Below are positions 19,701 to 25,605 of a stretch of 64,000 bases of DNA, one piece after another. The DNA lies in NCBI GenBank assembly GCA_014650475.1, contig BMVA01000018.1:62001-126000 (forward strand), given 5' to 3'. Source of the DNA: Streptomyces albogriseolus (GTDB lineage: Bacteria > Actinomycetota > Actinomycetes > Streptomycetales > Streptomycetaceae). The position numbers and the translations under genes are program-made. Each line of letters starts with the position of its first letter. The first letter of the stretch is position 1. The notes beneath the pieces are model-generated. The model ran no database searches and was not told the DNA's origin. It saw only the letters and a list, made by a program, of their open reading frames with translations.

Positions 19701-22700
19701 GGCCGTCCAGGCTCGGCAACGGGGTCTCGAGGCCCCCGACCGGTCCAGGGTCGAGGAGGTCGGCGAGCGCGGCGGGCGGCTCGGCCGGGACCTCGGTCGC
19801 GGGGCGGTCCGCGAAGGTGACGTCGTCCACTCCGGTGCCGCCGTCGCCGGGCCGGACGGCCGCCCAGTCGGCCGCCGCGGGACGCCCCGGCGCGCTGGGC
19901 AGGAGGGAGGGGACGTAGGGCCGTGAGGGCCCGGTCGGGGCCAGGCTCACACTGCCCTGCGAGGCCCATACGGTACGGCCGGTGCCGGCGCCGACGACGG
20001 CCCGCGGATCGGGGCCTGGGGTGCCGTCCCCGGCCGGTACGGTGAAGGCCGCCTTGGGGACGGCCAGGACGACGTCCGTGGTGTCCTGCGGCCGGGTGTT
20101 GAGCACCGGGTCGCGGGCCAGCAGCTCGGCGACCTCGTCGTAGGGGACCCGGGCGCGGAAGCCGCCGGGCAGGGTCATGAGGAGGTGGTCCCGGCCGCCG
20201 CCCGCCCACACCAGGTAGGCCGGCGATCCGCCGGGGACGCTCCACGGGGGGCGTTCCTGGCCCACGGCCCGGTAGCCGCCGCCCTGTTGCGGGGCGGCGA
20301 CGACGACACGGTCGGTGAGCGTGGTCGTGGCCGCGCCCGGCGGGGTCGGGGACCAGCGCCGCCCGGTGGGCACGCCGCCCGGGTCGAGCAACTGGGTCTG
20401 GGACGAGAGGGCGCCCAGGGTCTCCAGGTGGAACGCGCCCAGTTCGGTCGGGTTGTCCACGTCGGCGCCGACGGCCGCCGCCTGAGCCACCAGGTCGAGC
20501 AGCTCGGGCCGCCGGGCCGGGTCGGGCCGGTCCAGGTGCAGGATCCGGCCGGTGAGGGCGTCCGGGTCGGGGGTCCGGCTCTCCCACTCCAGGGCCTTGA
20601 CCGTCGCCCAGAACAGCCGGGCCCGCTCGGGCTCCCCGACCGCCGCCGGGCCGTCGTCCAGTCGCAGGACGCGGGCGGCCTCGGTGTCCAGGTCCTGGTC
20701 CGTCAGGCCGCCCAGCCGCTGTGCGGCGGCGGTGACGTGGGGCAGGGTGACGAAGTCGGACAGCACGGTGTCCGGCCCTCGGCGTACGGCGTCGACGGCG
20801 GCGGTGAGCAGGCCCCGGTAGGCGTCGGGGCCGGCGCCACCCGGCCGGCGGGCGTGGGCCGCGCGTTCGAACAGGTCCATGGAGAACGGGGCGAGGTCGC
20901 GCAGGGCCGGGTCGGCCGCCCGCATGGTCTCCAGCGCGCCGATCCCGGCGAGGAGGTCGCCGTACCGGCTGTCGTCCTCGATCGCCGCGCCGAAGGCCAG
21001 CCGCAGCGCGCGGACCAGCCGCAGCGTCCGCTCACGGACCTCCTCCGAGGCCGGTCCCACCGGGTCGGTGTGCAGGCCCGCCGCGCGGGCGCGGTCGTCG
21101 AGCAGGGCGCCGGTGGGTTCCGGCCGGTGCTCCACCCACTTCCCGCGCCGTCCCCGCGAGTCCGTGTAGAGGCGGTGGACGAACTTCCCGTCCGGTCGCG
21201 TCGCGAAGCTGACCATGTGGGTGCCGCCGTACACCGTGCGGCCGGTCTCGTTGGCGACGTGCTGGCTCTCGCTGACGACCGCCAGCGGGTCGGGGACGAA
21301 GGTGTCGTCGATGCCCCTGCGGGTACGGACCACACCCGGCGGCTTGGCGCTCGAGCACGCCTCCATCAGCACGCCGTGGTCCTCGGGGAGCTGCGCCAGG
21401 CTCGGACGCCGCCTGAGCATCCCGCCGGTCGCCGGCCCGCGGGTGTGGTGCCTCGGGTCCGTCGTGGTCGGCACCCGGGTCGCACCCGACCGGGCGTGGC
21501 CGCCGAAGACGTACACCGGCTTGCCGGCGAACGGGACCGGCTCGTCGTCCTTGGTCTCCTCCTTGGTGACCGGGTTGTAGTGCCACAGCTCCGACGACTC
21601 CGTCGCGAGCTTCAGCGCCGCGATCCGGCGCGGGGCCTCGGAGTCCTCGAACACGCCCCTGCCGATGGTCGCGCCCCCGTCGACGACGACGCTGTGCGAC
21701 AGCATCTCGCGCTCCCACTCCGGCGCGTTCTCGCGCTCCGCCGGGTCGAGCACCTGGCCCGGGTTGCTGCGGATCCAGTCGGCGCGCGGCAGCCCCTGTC
21801 CGAACAGCAGGGAGACGACGTGCGGCTGCGACGGGTCCCGCTGCGGGGACACCTTCACGGTGCCGTTGGCCGACCAGACCTCCCTGCCGATCCGGTCCGC
21901 CGCCTGGCGCGGGAGGTCCAGGCCGCGGGCGCCGGCGTCGGGGACGAGCAGCACCACGGGGGTGCCCGGGGGCAGCGCCGCGAGCCGGGGGTCGCGGGCC
22001 AGCAGTTCGGCGAGCACGTCGATCGGCACCTGGCGCGGGGCGCCGTCGTGGCCGCGTACGACGATCCGCCGGTGGTCGCCCTCCGCCATGACGACGTACG
22101 GCTTCGGCTCACCGGGCCGGTGCCAGGGCGCGGGCTGTACGTCGCCGCGGCCCAGGGTGCCGTCTGGCTGCCGGACCACCTTGCCCACCTCGGTGAGGTC
22201 GAGGTCGGGGATCGTGGCGTTCGTCCAGTTGCGGCCCCACACGCCGCCGTCGGCAGCGGTCAGCGCCTGGGTGGAGGACAGCACGCCGCGGAGTTCCAGG
22301 TGGAAGGCGGCCAGGGCGGCCAGGCTGCCCGCCGACTCCGTCTCCGGGGCCATCGCCACCCGGAACAGCTCACTGCGCTGCGCGTCGGTCACCGGATGGG
22401 CGGTGTCCAGGAGCAGCACCTGGCGGGTCACGGCGTCCAGGTCGAGCGGGCCGCCGCGGAGCGCGGGAACGGCCTGCCGGAGCTGGTCGAGGTGCGCGAG
22501 GGTGTCGCGGAGGGCGGGGTGAAGGGGGTTCGTCCCGATCGCGGAACCGAAGACGTCCGTCAGCAGCCGGTCGTACAGCGCCTCGGTGGCCGGGTCCGGC
22601 TCGTACTCGGGCTCGGACGCGTCCTGGTCGTCCTCCCAGTCCAGGATCATGTCGACCGAGTCCGGGGAACCCGGCCCGGAGGACTCCCCGGTCGGGATCC

Positions 22701-24765
22701 CGTCCGGTGCCCGGGAGCTCAGCGGCGTCTCGTCGACGGTGACGGGCTGGGCGGACGGCACCTCGCGGGAGACGACCGGGGCGGGTTCCGCCGTGGAGCC
22801 GGTGCCGGCCGGCAGTTCCTCCGACTCGGTGCGCACGGGCCGGTAGGGCTGCGGGTCGTCGGACGCGGTCCGGGTCTCGGTCTTCGGCACCGCGGAGGAC
22901 GGGCGGGACTGCCCGGACTCCTCGGACGCGGGGGTACGGACGTCGTCCGGGGTGTCCGTCTCCGGGTCCGGGGTCGCCTGCCCGGCGGTGACCACCGGGT
23001 CGCCGGACGGTGTGGTCTGGGGCCGTGGCTGCGGGGTGGTGTTCGGCGAGGCGTGGCCGCCCGGGGACGTGCCGCCCGACGGGGCGGGTGCGGTGTGGGG
23101 CGCGAGGGGCGCCTGCGGCTCCGGCTGTTGCCGCCCCTCGGAGGTGGACCGGGTCGTGTCGCCGTCCGTCGACCGCTGTCGCTCGGTCTCGTCCGGTACG
23201 GAGTTGCCGCCCGTCTGGACCGAGGGCGGTCCGGGAGCGGTGGAGCCGACGGTGACCGGCTTGTTCACCGGCAGGGTGGCGTCCGTGTCGGTGTTCCCGT
23301 CGGTCCCCGGGGTCCCGGTCACCGGCGGATTGAGGGTGGAGAAGACGGTGTCGGTGTCGGTGTCGTCCACCAGGGAGTCCCGGTGGGCGTCGTCGTACGC
23401 GTTCGACGGAGGGGTGTGGTACGACGGCTTGCCCGCACCCGCCGCCCCCGGGAGTCCGTAGGCGTTGGCGTCGTTGCCGACGCCGTGAACCGTGTCGTAG
23501 CCCGGGAGGGAGGAGACGGACGAGACGGACGAGACGTCGCTGGTGTCGCTGAAGACCGATGCGGCATCACTGGTGTCGCTGAAGTCGCTGAAGACCGACG
23601 AGGCGTCATCGATGTCGTCGGTGTGGGGGACCGAGTCGTCGCCCGGCCGGTACGGCGACGTGGAGGAGGTCGGGACGTTGTGGACGTTGCTGTACGTGTC
23701 GCCGTAGAGGTCCTGGTACGTGCTTCCGCCGTCGTACCGGTTCTCGTACTCGTACCGGTTGCCGCTCGCGCTCGTGCCGCCGTTCCCGCCTCCGCCGCCC
23801 GGCAGGTCGTTGACGTCGTCGGAGCCGGTGTTCTGGAAGTAGTTCTTGTAGACGAACTTCCCGCCGAACTCCGCGCCGGTGGAAGCCGCTTCGAAGATCA
23901 GGCCGCTGAGGCCGGCGCTCAGGAACGTACCGGGGTTGAGGGTGAACGTGCCCAGGAAGATCAGACCGGTGAAGGCCTCGGCGAAGGTCTCCGCCTGCCC
24001 CTCGTTGATGAAACTGAACGGGAGTTCGGAGAACTCCTTCCAGAAGTTGTTGTTCTTGAAGTACTTGTTGATGAACTTTCCGCCGACCTCACCGAAGATG
24101 CCCCCGAAGAGTCCCGCGAACGCGCCGGCGACCGCCGACTGGCCGATGTCCGTCCAGTCGAACTTGGTGCGCCGGCGCTCCGGGTCGTCCGGCGCGGTCA
24201 TGGAGATCAGCTGCGAGGCGAAGGAGACGAACGCCTCCTGGATCGCCTCCAGCAGCACCGAGAGCGGCGTGGGGATGGCGCGTCCCAGCCGCTGGAGGAT
24301 CAGCAGGATGGTGAGCGCGGTGCGCGCCTTCTGGATGGCGATCTCGGTGAGCGACGTACCGCCGGTGAAGACCGCCAGCGCGGCGATCAGGGCCAGCTCG
24401 ATGTTCATCAGGATGAACTCGATGAGGATCTGGTACTTCGCCTCGGACAGCTTGATGGAACGGTTCACCTGCTGGGCGCCCAGGTCCCGGAGTTCGTCGG
24501 AGAACTTCTGCAGGTGGTTCTGGCCGTTGTCGTCGACGAAGAGCTTCATCGCGGCGACGAACTCCTGGGCGATCCGCGGCGGGAGCGAGTTCCCGGCGGT
24601 GGAGATCGCTCCCTTCATCGCGTCGGAGAGGTCCCTGACGTCGTCGGCCAGCCGCTTGTAGGGGTTACGGCTGTCGAAGCCCCGGTCCTCGTTGCCGGTG
24701 GCGACGTTCGCGCCCACCCAGACCTCGATGAACTCCCGCAGGCCGGGCGGGAACATGATGGCCAT
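7729..24765 (-). CDS. Giant T7SS-associated multidomain protein, 'lonely Cys' type, with tandem OTU-like domains
   Basis: A 5678-residue protein. Visible layout: a WXG100-like helical N terminus (1-110); hydrophobic helices (about 105-165) and Gly-rich amphipathic stretches to about 320; a Ser/Thr/Pro/Asp-rich linker (330-720); two modules of about 990 residues (731-1690 and 1720-2640), each with a GHA/GHG His and a Cys 47 residues later (His1090/Cys1137, His2083/Cys2130), resembling a CHAT/caspase dyad; a huge region of unknown fold (2700-4440); an Ala/Glu/Arg coiled coil (4445-4675); an OTU-like domain with Ala4735 where Cys is expected and His4921; a second OTU-like domain with Cys4990 and His5270; a proline-rich hinge near 5480; and a helical tail. 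I count only these three cysteines. The ATG directly follows the upstream stop codon, suggesting coupled translation. I infer export through the ESX machinery; targets are unknown. The family recalls proteins named 'lonely Cys domain-containing'. Confidence 0.85.
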   Translation of the reverse strand: MAIMFPPGLREFIEVWVGANVATGNEDRGFDSRNPYKRLADDVRDLSDAMKGAISTAGNSLPPRIAQEFVAAMKLFVDDNGQNHLQKFSDELRDLGAQQVNRSIKLSEAKYQILIEFILMNIELALIAALAVFTGGTSLTEIAIQKARTALTILLILQRLGRAIPTPLSVLLEAIQEAFVSFASQLISMTAPDDPERRRTKFDWTDIGQSAVAGAFAGLFGGIFGEVGGKFINKYFKNNNFWKEFSELPFSFINEGQAETFAEAFTGLIFLGTFTLNPGTFLSAGLSGLIFEAASTGAEFGGKFVYKNYFQNTGSDDVNDLPGGGGGNGGTSASGNRYEYENRYDGGSTYQDLYGDTYSNVHNVPTSSTSPYRPGDDSVPHTDDIDDASSVFSDFSDTSDAASVFSDTSDVSSVSSVSSLPGYDTVHGVGNDANAYGLPGAAGAGKPSYHTPPSNAYDDAHRDSLVDDTDTDTVFSTLNPPVTGTPGTDGNTDTDATLPVNKPVTVGSTAPGPPSVQTGGNSVPDETERQRSTDGDTTRSTSEGRQQPEPQAPLAPHTAPAPSGGTSPGGHASPNTTPQPRPQTTPSGDPVVTAGQATPDPETDTPDDVRTPASEESGQSRPSSAVPKTETRTASDDPQPYRPVRTESEELPAGTGSTAEPAPVVSREVPSAQPVTVDETPLSSRAPDGIPTGESSGPGSPDSVDMILDWEDDQDASEPEYEPDPATEALYDRLLTDVFGSAIGTNPLHPALRDTLAHLDQLRQAVPALRGGPLDLDAVTRQVLLLDTAHPVTDAQRSELFRVAMAPETESAGSLAALAAFHLELRGVLSSTQALTAADGGVWGRNWTNATIPDLDLTEVGKVVRQPDGTLGRGDVQPAPWHRPGEPKPYVVMAEGDHRRIVVRGHDGAPRQVPIDVLAELLARDPRLAALPPGTPVVLLVPDAGARGLDLPRQAADRIGREVWSANGTVKVSPQRDPSQPHVVSLLFGQGLPRADWIRSNPGQVLDPAERENAPEWEREMLSHSVVVDGGATIGRGVFEDSEAPRRIAALKLATESSELWHYNPVTKEETKDDEPVPFAGKPVYVFGGHARSGATRVPTTTDPRHHTRGPATGGMLRRRPSLAQLPEDHGVLMEACSSAKPPGVVRTRRGIDDTFVPDPLAVVSESQHVANETGRTVYGGTHMVSFATRPDGKFVHRLYTDSRGRRGKWVEHRPEPTGALLDDRARAAGLHTDPVGPASEEVRERTLRLVRALRLAFGAAIEDDSRYGDLLAGIGALETMRAADPALRDLAPFSMDLFERAAHARRPGGAGPDAYRGLLTAAVDAVRRGPDTVLSDFVTLPHVTAAAQRLGGLTDQDLDTEAARVLRLDDGPAAVGEPERARLFWATVKALEWESRTPDPDALTGRILHLDRPDPARRPELLDLVAQAAAVGADVDNPTELGAFHLETLGALSSQTQLLDPGGVPTGRRWSPTPPGAATTTLTDRVVVAAPQQGGGYRAVGQERPPWSVPGGSPAYLVWAGGGRDHLLMTLPGGFRARVPYDEVAELLARDPVLNTRPQDTTDVVLAVPKAAFTVPAGDGTPGPDPRAVVGAGTGRTVWASQGSVSLAPTGPSRPYVPSLLPSAPGRPAAADWAAVRPGDGGTGVDDVTFADRPATEVPAEPPAALADLLDPGPVGGLETPLPSLDGLLEGFDAPLSDHQDDEVDDDRAQEPSPEEAGYRELLVDIYGPDVMSSPLYPDIRDGLARLDRLRRTDPLLDFGPLDLDAVARRVLLLDPADPVTDVQRARLLGLASAQEARTADGLAALAALHLRRQGVLSPTHALTTGPDGRPRGRDWTRGKGGTDNLDLTRTGRTGPRADGSLSRDEVGPAPWHRPGGPDPYVVRADGDRDQVVVRGHDGAPREVPLDVFAELLALDAELSGLPADVPVLLLVSDAGGGGLELPRRAADRIGRDVWAANGVVDVAEGPDKSASHPYVVPLRSAWGSDRTDWIRSFPGLLPDPAQSARAPFWEQDLLSHTIVTDQGPIGRAVFRDGDRARLLWGIRHAATATELYHVNRQDGTWVKDDEPVPFAGEPVYVFAGHGFLGETELPTRSNPRHRKRDRAVGGMLGRRPSLTRRPKDHAVLMQECFAATPPGLTRRRKLVTDTFVPDPLADASQSQHVANETGRTVYGATQEVGFKFEKDGRVSHYIIMDSRGRRGKWVKHRPEPDDAALDDRARAAGLHTDPVGPASEEVRERTLRLVRALRLTFGVAIEDDSRYGELLAGIGALESLRAADPALRDTVPFSLDLFERAAREIRATEHGDPDGEPGPDAYEDLLARAADAVHRNPGAVLTDLVTLPHVITMAEGLDGLTDEEVNEEAARLLGLDPDQVVIGAPERARFFWATVKALEWESRTPDPAALTGRVLHLGRPDPDRLPDLLDLVARAAAVGVDVDDLVVLGAFHLESLGALAPDTLLLDDSGAPAGRSWAPGPPGAAVDVKSALVMAATPDGGHRPLRRAKMPWTTDPAEPAPYLVRGEAGPDHLTMELPGGLRVEVLYEEVAELLAVDPVLNDFPRTADIVLASMTPATADPGTTDRQALVGAATGRGVWTSPGPVGLLAQSDASLPHVLSLLPLTDGRRQQAKDWSAVRPTPASPADTHLSPTTATAGSGAVAPSGPPRPPEPDPPSPDAPRLDPAMTPPPRRRDPVRFEGGRRMPAYVDDLPSLLPSGLTAAELEQLLANPSTFGQSTVVLRGYEQALDAIDRELGSRPEARPADGARLLDDVRQTLRDKPKTLADGKGRPFPYVNADGKRRVLWVRARHYGNWTPFDDGVGDSTKIDSMHRAAAAFGLTKNMQANSQYGLGGPIGPAGSAAFGGFGRLAVRFGFIGKVGYTLTDQRMNQMETRTLDTSRAYLDDVHYEMHVTDAAGQDITDTGTGTGTDTGTGTEPAAPVRFAFGVRGGLRVRLPDSVTKIPKPGRIPRTMTLDRDSQYRFVRIEGFGPVAAIRDWAAARIGALPGSSAYTELDSFFSGDSFQRHGGTMARGRITTPQLFADDKKKSPLGAFVVEELIPLSAVLVGETDQAEMRDINTSTVRSERSRAYGRSLLLQAVAGPAFNFHDPGTAPFDLRLQLGPTLQASFAKTWSAGLGGAGTLKSAGQVKGPRTALYLVVKSVRVRRSGDDAPPTRFLTWSLDRMTSSEARRLAGWDDGSTLALRNGVAPPFAPAYLTVDRPRTLGMHRVKEFAFDDGRRTRVTPDAADGIGRTLLDAFADGLVDAISNLRQGLVVPLDQLLPPNLPKGWRARLGDLLKRDPDQVLRAAESLPMPPRWTDPVTYRIALQNTLQVLGVLSQQNVTATLEGLTTVGLPIRLTDPDSVGQTYYTVRVHGTLTGRRYEGRDDSEGMRFSAQGVDRIDGQASAKRGLELGFEGTFSGRDNDRDEAGLPRNTLGLTLGARGGWQWETETGFGSTVTNEPMSVSNQPTHLYRYDLSLTASMSGYWRPRGLVRGLGLGLPGLLVLDEPVNVLFGRTPLGHLRGGGPRTGQVLIGVPVQHTPDADPHADGALNPYLSDESAPAHMSTERALALAKGDLLLPADPGAGRPAGRLADRGTGQFRDFRQHPFVIVNMVVSPLLLAEVDRVLGAASGNAWQLTKEGAATRDAIVRSFTPQSLASGFDQSSGPLGLVGSGLLGKGPYGELWGTFRYATTVGDLRTLTPSMSMDTEMTLGGTRQAAGKVSNSTSFVFGGQLVYSVSQNPGHGLMGAYGLVANPLSTSHARSRSVVRTVVADMNRKGFTHQVLVAGDVQHWFALFTSRLGTGRIGTGAAARTFVPSLLAGAAGTELTGRGGLLGHLPEKSAHRMGLIDDGMGDVPRYTGRSWTPQPWMRGTAFGTYAVNPLDPTDALLAFDRRIGRLGLDDESRERIRQLVTARATRALKGEMTTTAPSTPVKAGGWGWDSIRIGSRQVRARVELIPGTPVFEGLDHSAELEENRRAIETAQENSESSSGADLGLLTSQLVYTGNTQVPAAGPTYTEGGSNRKTVASSHTVTTVTIYRAASTEPHAEIVTPYRMRITLEADDTPHTGTSAGAKPAKGEPTALDRFRGRLRIVEEGDVGELREHVPLSLMEPVRSGEDEGTGRLLPAPDPAADPALAAPPRPIPLSRAVEELTVRDGDGVVRSFTFPENGMHPRGIIGVENIRTAGELLLTKAYDVGFPLHTLEAADGTGAAALTDLLRRTRRTGLTRLGTGSAQALEDGTSSTAVTAFFPRTTEPGGYQVAGLTEKSLLGTDTGQLSLRSAPDFSRALLLTVADGKKLEVLRRYGDNTGTSSSVEHSQSSSFGGAFLYNSPDNAGLNQIGAFGPGPNDLDGDGMPVGDDHLTSRNLKPKTGRSFLFAVPATWIGVGDVHRSTLDSRLANRIRGGTFAKARSGPQAMRSEAYVVTWIREDVARELRIITDTNFPDRVSKAWDAVEKASKAWVDADKAYWKKRRASGGLRADLDAAQAALDKAAGVARAAARPVGLARTGVEDADRALAQAEAAARRDHGIADANVAAARAEAAAFADDEYAQPEHDGWAELLRDEQDAALARLADAERAAGTLRRAADLRLETARTEKALADGRLDAALLSAQAPGRALDEATARRDTARDAFDTRRAELDALKDTAEKAAAEYHRVRAGADQLTRWHRLAATEDGRKELDGLAEPPPVTYQAPPKKPVAEPAAPPRYTRSGEAPDAVLTSPTGETYTLHDVPEDGDAFFRALAEGLERAAPGLPAAHGIDLTGPRAMSEMRRRMASWLTDHADEDLLAVVAPDHTDTFSAEEIAAAGLDLGTDTPARREFDGLGGLIPHVAELSPEVRAELAVTQLLRPGDAPSEAGWNHAASDLLPLLAARTFGVRVTVVGSDGGFQDFAPKDPTGTGGLRELVGPSPHSGAHVVLSLDNRHYRLALPADPVPKPEPKPPVPQPEPDSTPEPKPDSKPDPSRKDAGKGSGPGSDSGRARGRRVPVPGTGECLLYSFMAGDPVHIRSRLGGLAATDRAAYDLLGDPGAVRAELRRRTTLRAGTGNEPTGPVQAALRAMRSHLEDFVARSEGRLHPQIVGQFRRTAADAFAARVQGMDRAERLALLAHHGVRRPLVPEALDPAELMKRYVDARMAALPADPGISPRDARAVLEAEAEDLSPRRMFEYLDQHDLLPAPDAFDDRALGRLLRIAYTQSTAPLDDTELPRLLDAVVHWEQRWGTPEGETFLFLAAHAFDLRVDVVRSLPSGPRRVGGAGPDNAVRQTEVYYNGVDHYDGSDAEARDRFGAPVLPKRIKKEERDQDGDVRLNPLWVPLDEVDPGLLITGNRDAVWLYTVTDEGRVILGTEDLSGIVTPEQFDALLAGMREKDPDLTAESLRRTLDGLGHTGVAAGFAGGGETAGRTLPGRSRVSGEFRWSEELRSWVVNDKSGRYMSETVRPGLDAAEAADWLTNVAALFSERLGVVVRTDQVKTAAAAPPPAPPTEPAQPPPPAPPPPPPGPKAPPSEEARRRWIAGQVSADDLPGDPPGFTGDETVTLAELRDAGIGITPGTEVEAQLGGGVRGGGLAPLDQVRLLLARPGPWPDALDAVVATVSRRIWHSAFTDFGSTFPDTDAARAWDTALGLLLPGDADSARADWRYAGEAYRDAVRRLAVLLTAEGTDPRTVASLAARLREILGLPPLG
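15977..16020 (-). repeat. Hexanucleotide repeat coding for a Thr-Gly-Thr-Asp tract
   Basis: About seven copies of a GTGCCT-like hexamer (variants GTGCCC and GTGTCC) lie inside the giant gene and encode a Gly/Thr/Asp tract in a loop of the central domain. Being a multiple of three it does not break the frame, but it is a plausible site of length variation between strains. Confidence 0.7.
16850..22575 (-). repeat. Two tandem ~990-codon modules inside the giant gene
   Basis: Module 1 (codons 731-1690, about 22575-19690) and module 2 (codons 1720-2640, about 19608-16850) align along their whole length. Shared landmarks in order are a Y-x-x-L-L start, GPLDLDAV, APWHRPG, VVRGHDGAPR, DRIGR-x-VW, LLSH, PVYVF-x-GH, GGML-x-RRPSL, VLM-x-x-C, TFVPDPL, SQHVANETGRTVYG, DSRGRRGKWV-x-HRPEP, a shared AAGLHTDPVGPASEE block, VKALEWESRTPDP and SLLP. 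Landmark spacing is 989-993 residues. Protein identity is uneven, highest between HVANETGRT and the AAGLHTDPVG block, which suggests duplication followed by divergence or partial conversion. Confidence 0.85.
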
Positions 24766-25113
24766 TCAGCGCCTGTTCTCGCTCTCCGAGCCGTGCGCCT
24801 CGATGTCCTCCACCGCCTGGATCTGCGGCCGCTGCACGTGGTCGGCCTCCGCGGCGACCGCGTCGACCAGCGCCAGGAACCCACCGGTGATGGCCAGGAC
24901 CGTGTCCCTCACCTGCTCCTGTTCACGCCGGACCTGCTCGCCGACCGCGTTGGCGAACTCGTCGTCGCCGCCTTCTTCGCCCCACCAGCCCGCGTACTGG
25001 GCGCAGCCGGTCTCGAACCGGGGCAGCATCTCGTCGCCGTAGCGGACGGCGTCGGCGAGGTGCCTGGAACCCTGCAGAATCGCCTGGATGTCGGCGGAGT
25101 AGTTGCCGGACAT
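24766..25113 (-). CDS. Small WXG-like ESX-associated protein
   Basis: A 115-residue acidic, helical protein. A helix from residue 5 to 40, then YAGWWGEEGGDDEF with a W-x-G-like turn near residue 43, then a second long helix form the usual hairpin of ESX-associated small proteins. The tail after residue 95 is polar and rich in Glu and Ser. There is no signal peptide. It is placed directly before the giant gene, its TGA touching the giant's ATG, and two bases after the YbaB-like gene, so all three must be translated together. I infer that it is a partner, chaperone or co-secreted subunit of the giant protein. Family assignment is by pattern only. Confidence 0.7.
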   Translation of the reverse strand: MSGNYSADIQAILQGSRHLADAVRYGDEMLPRFETGCAQYAGWWGEEGGDDEFANAVGEQVRREQEQVRDTVLAITGGFLALVDAVAAEADHVQRPQIQAVEDIEAHGSESENRR

Positions 25114-25115
25114 GG

Positions 25116-25586
25116 TTACGCGCCCCCCTGCCGTCCCTTGTCGTCCTCGTCGTCCTCGACGATCTCGTCGCGGAGCCTGCTCATCGCCGTGGGCCCCTTC
25201 GCCTCGGAGGTCTCGGCGATCAGCGAGCCGAAGACGGCCTCCCAGTCGACGCCCATCCGCTCCGGGGCGGCGCCGCGCGCGGTCATCCTGGTGATCGGGT
25301 CGAGCAGGTCGACGACCCGGCGGGCCATCTCGGCCCGCGCCGTGTTCGCGGCCTCCAGCACCGCCGCGGAGAGCTGGGCGGCGGCCATGGTCCGGTACTT
25401 GCCGTCGAGGAACTCCAGGCTGGTCAGCTCGCCCTTCGCGCCGACGGAGACCCGCACCGACCGGTCCGCCGAACGCGCGATGGCCGACGCCGTGTCCAAT
25501 TCGGCCCGTGCCGAGGCCGCGGCCGCCTCCGCCGCCTTGAGGTGGGCCATCGCCTGGGCCACTCGGTCCTCCATCGGCTGACTCAT
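25116..25586 (-). CDS. YbaB/EbfC-family protein of the T7SS locus (EspL-like)
   Basis: A 156-residue protein. The segment from about residue 40 to 115 has the YbaB/EbfC pattern: VRVSVGAKGELTSLEF, then a short turn and a long helix of AANTARAEMARRV type. It is preceded by an Ala-rich helix and followed by an acidic C terminus (EIVEDDEDD). YbaB proteins bind nucleoids as dimers, and mycobacterial ESX loci contain a YbaB-fold protein, EspL, that stabilises secreted substrates; the position here suggests the same type of helper. The ATG at 25586 has GGGGAGGA upstream; a longer open frame to 25898 overlaps the rod gene and is not credible. The TAA stop is two bases from the next ATG. Confidence 0.8.
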   Translation of the reverse strand: MSQPMEDRVAQAMAHLKAAEAAAASARAELDTASAIARSADRSVRVSVGAKGELTSLEFLDGKYRTMAAAQLSAAVLEAANTARAEMARRVVDLLDPITRMTARGAAPERMGVDWEAVFGSLIAETSEAKGPTAMSRLRDEIVEDDEDDKGRQGGA

Positions 25587-25605
25587 CCTGGTCCTCCCCT
25601 TCCCC

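Noticed and set aside
20185..25581. Very long open frame (about 1800 codons) on the plus strand opposite the giant gene
   Set aside because: Composition is Gly/Arg/Val-rich with no domain, typical of the complementary frame of a high-GC gene; the minus-strand frame is continuous and has recognisable domains.
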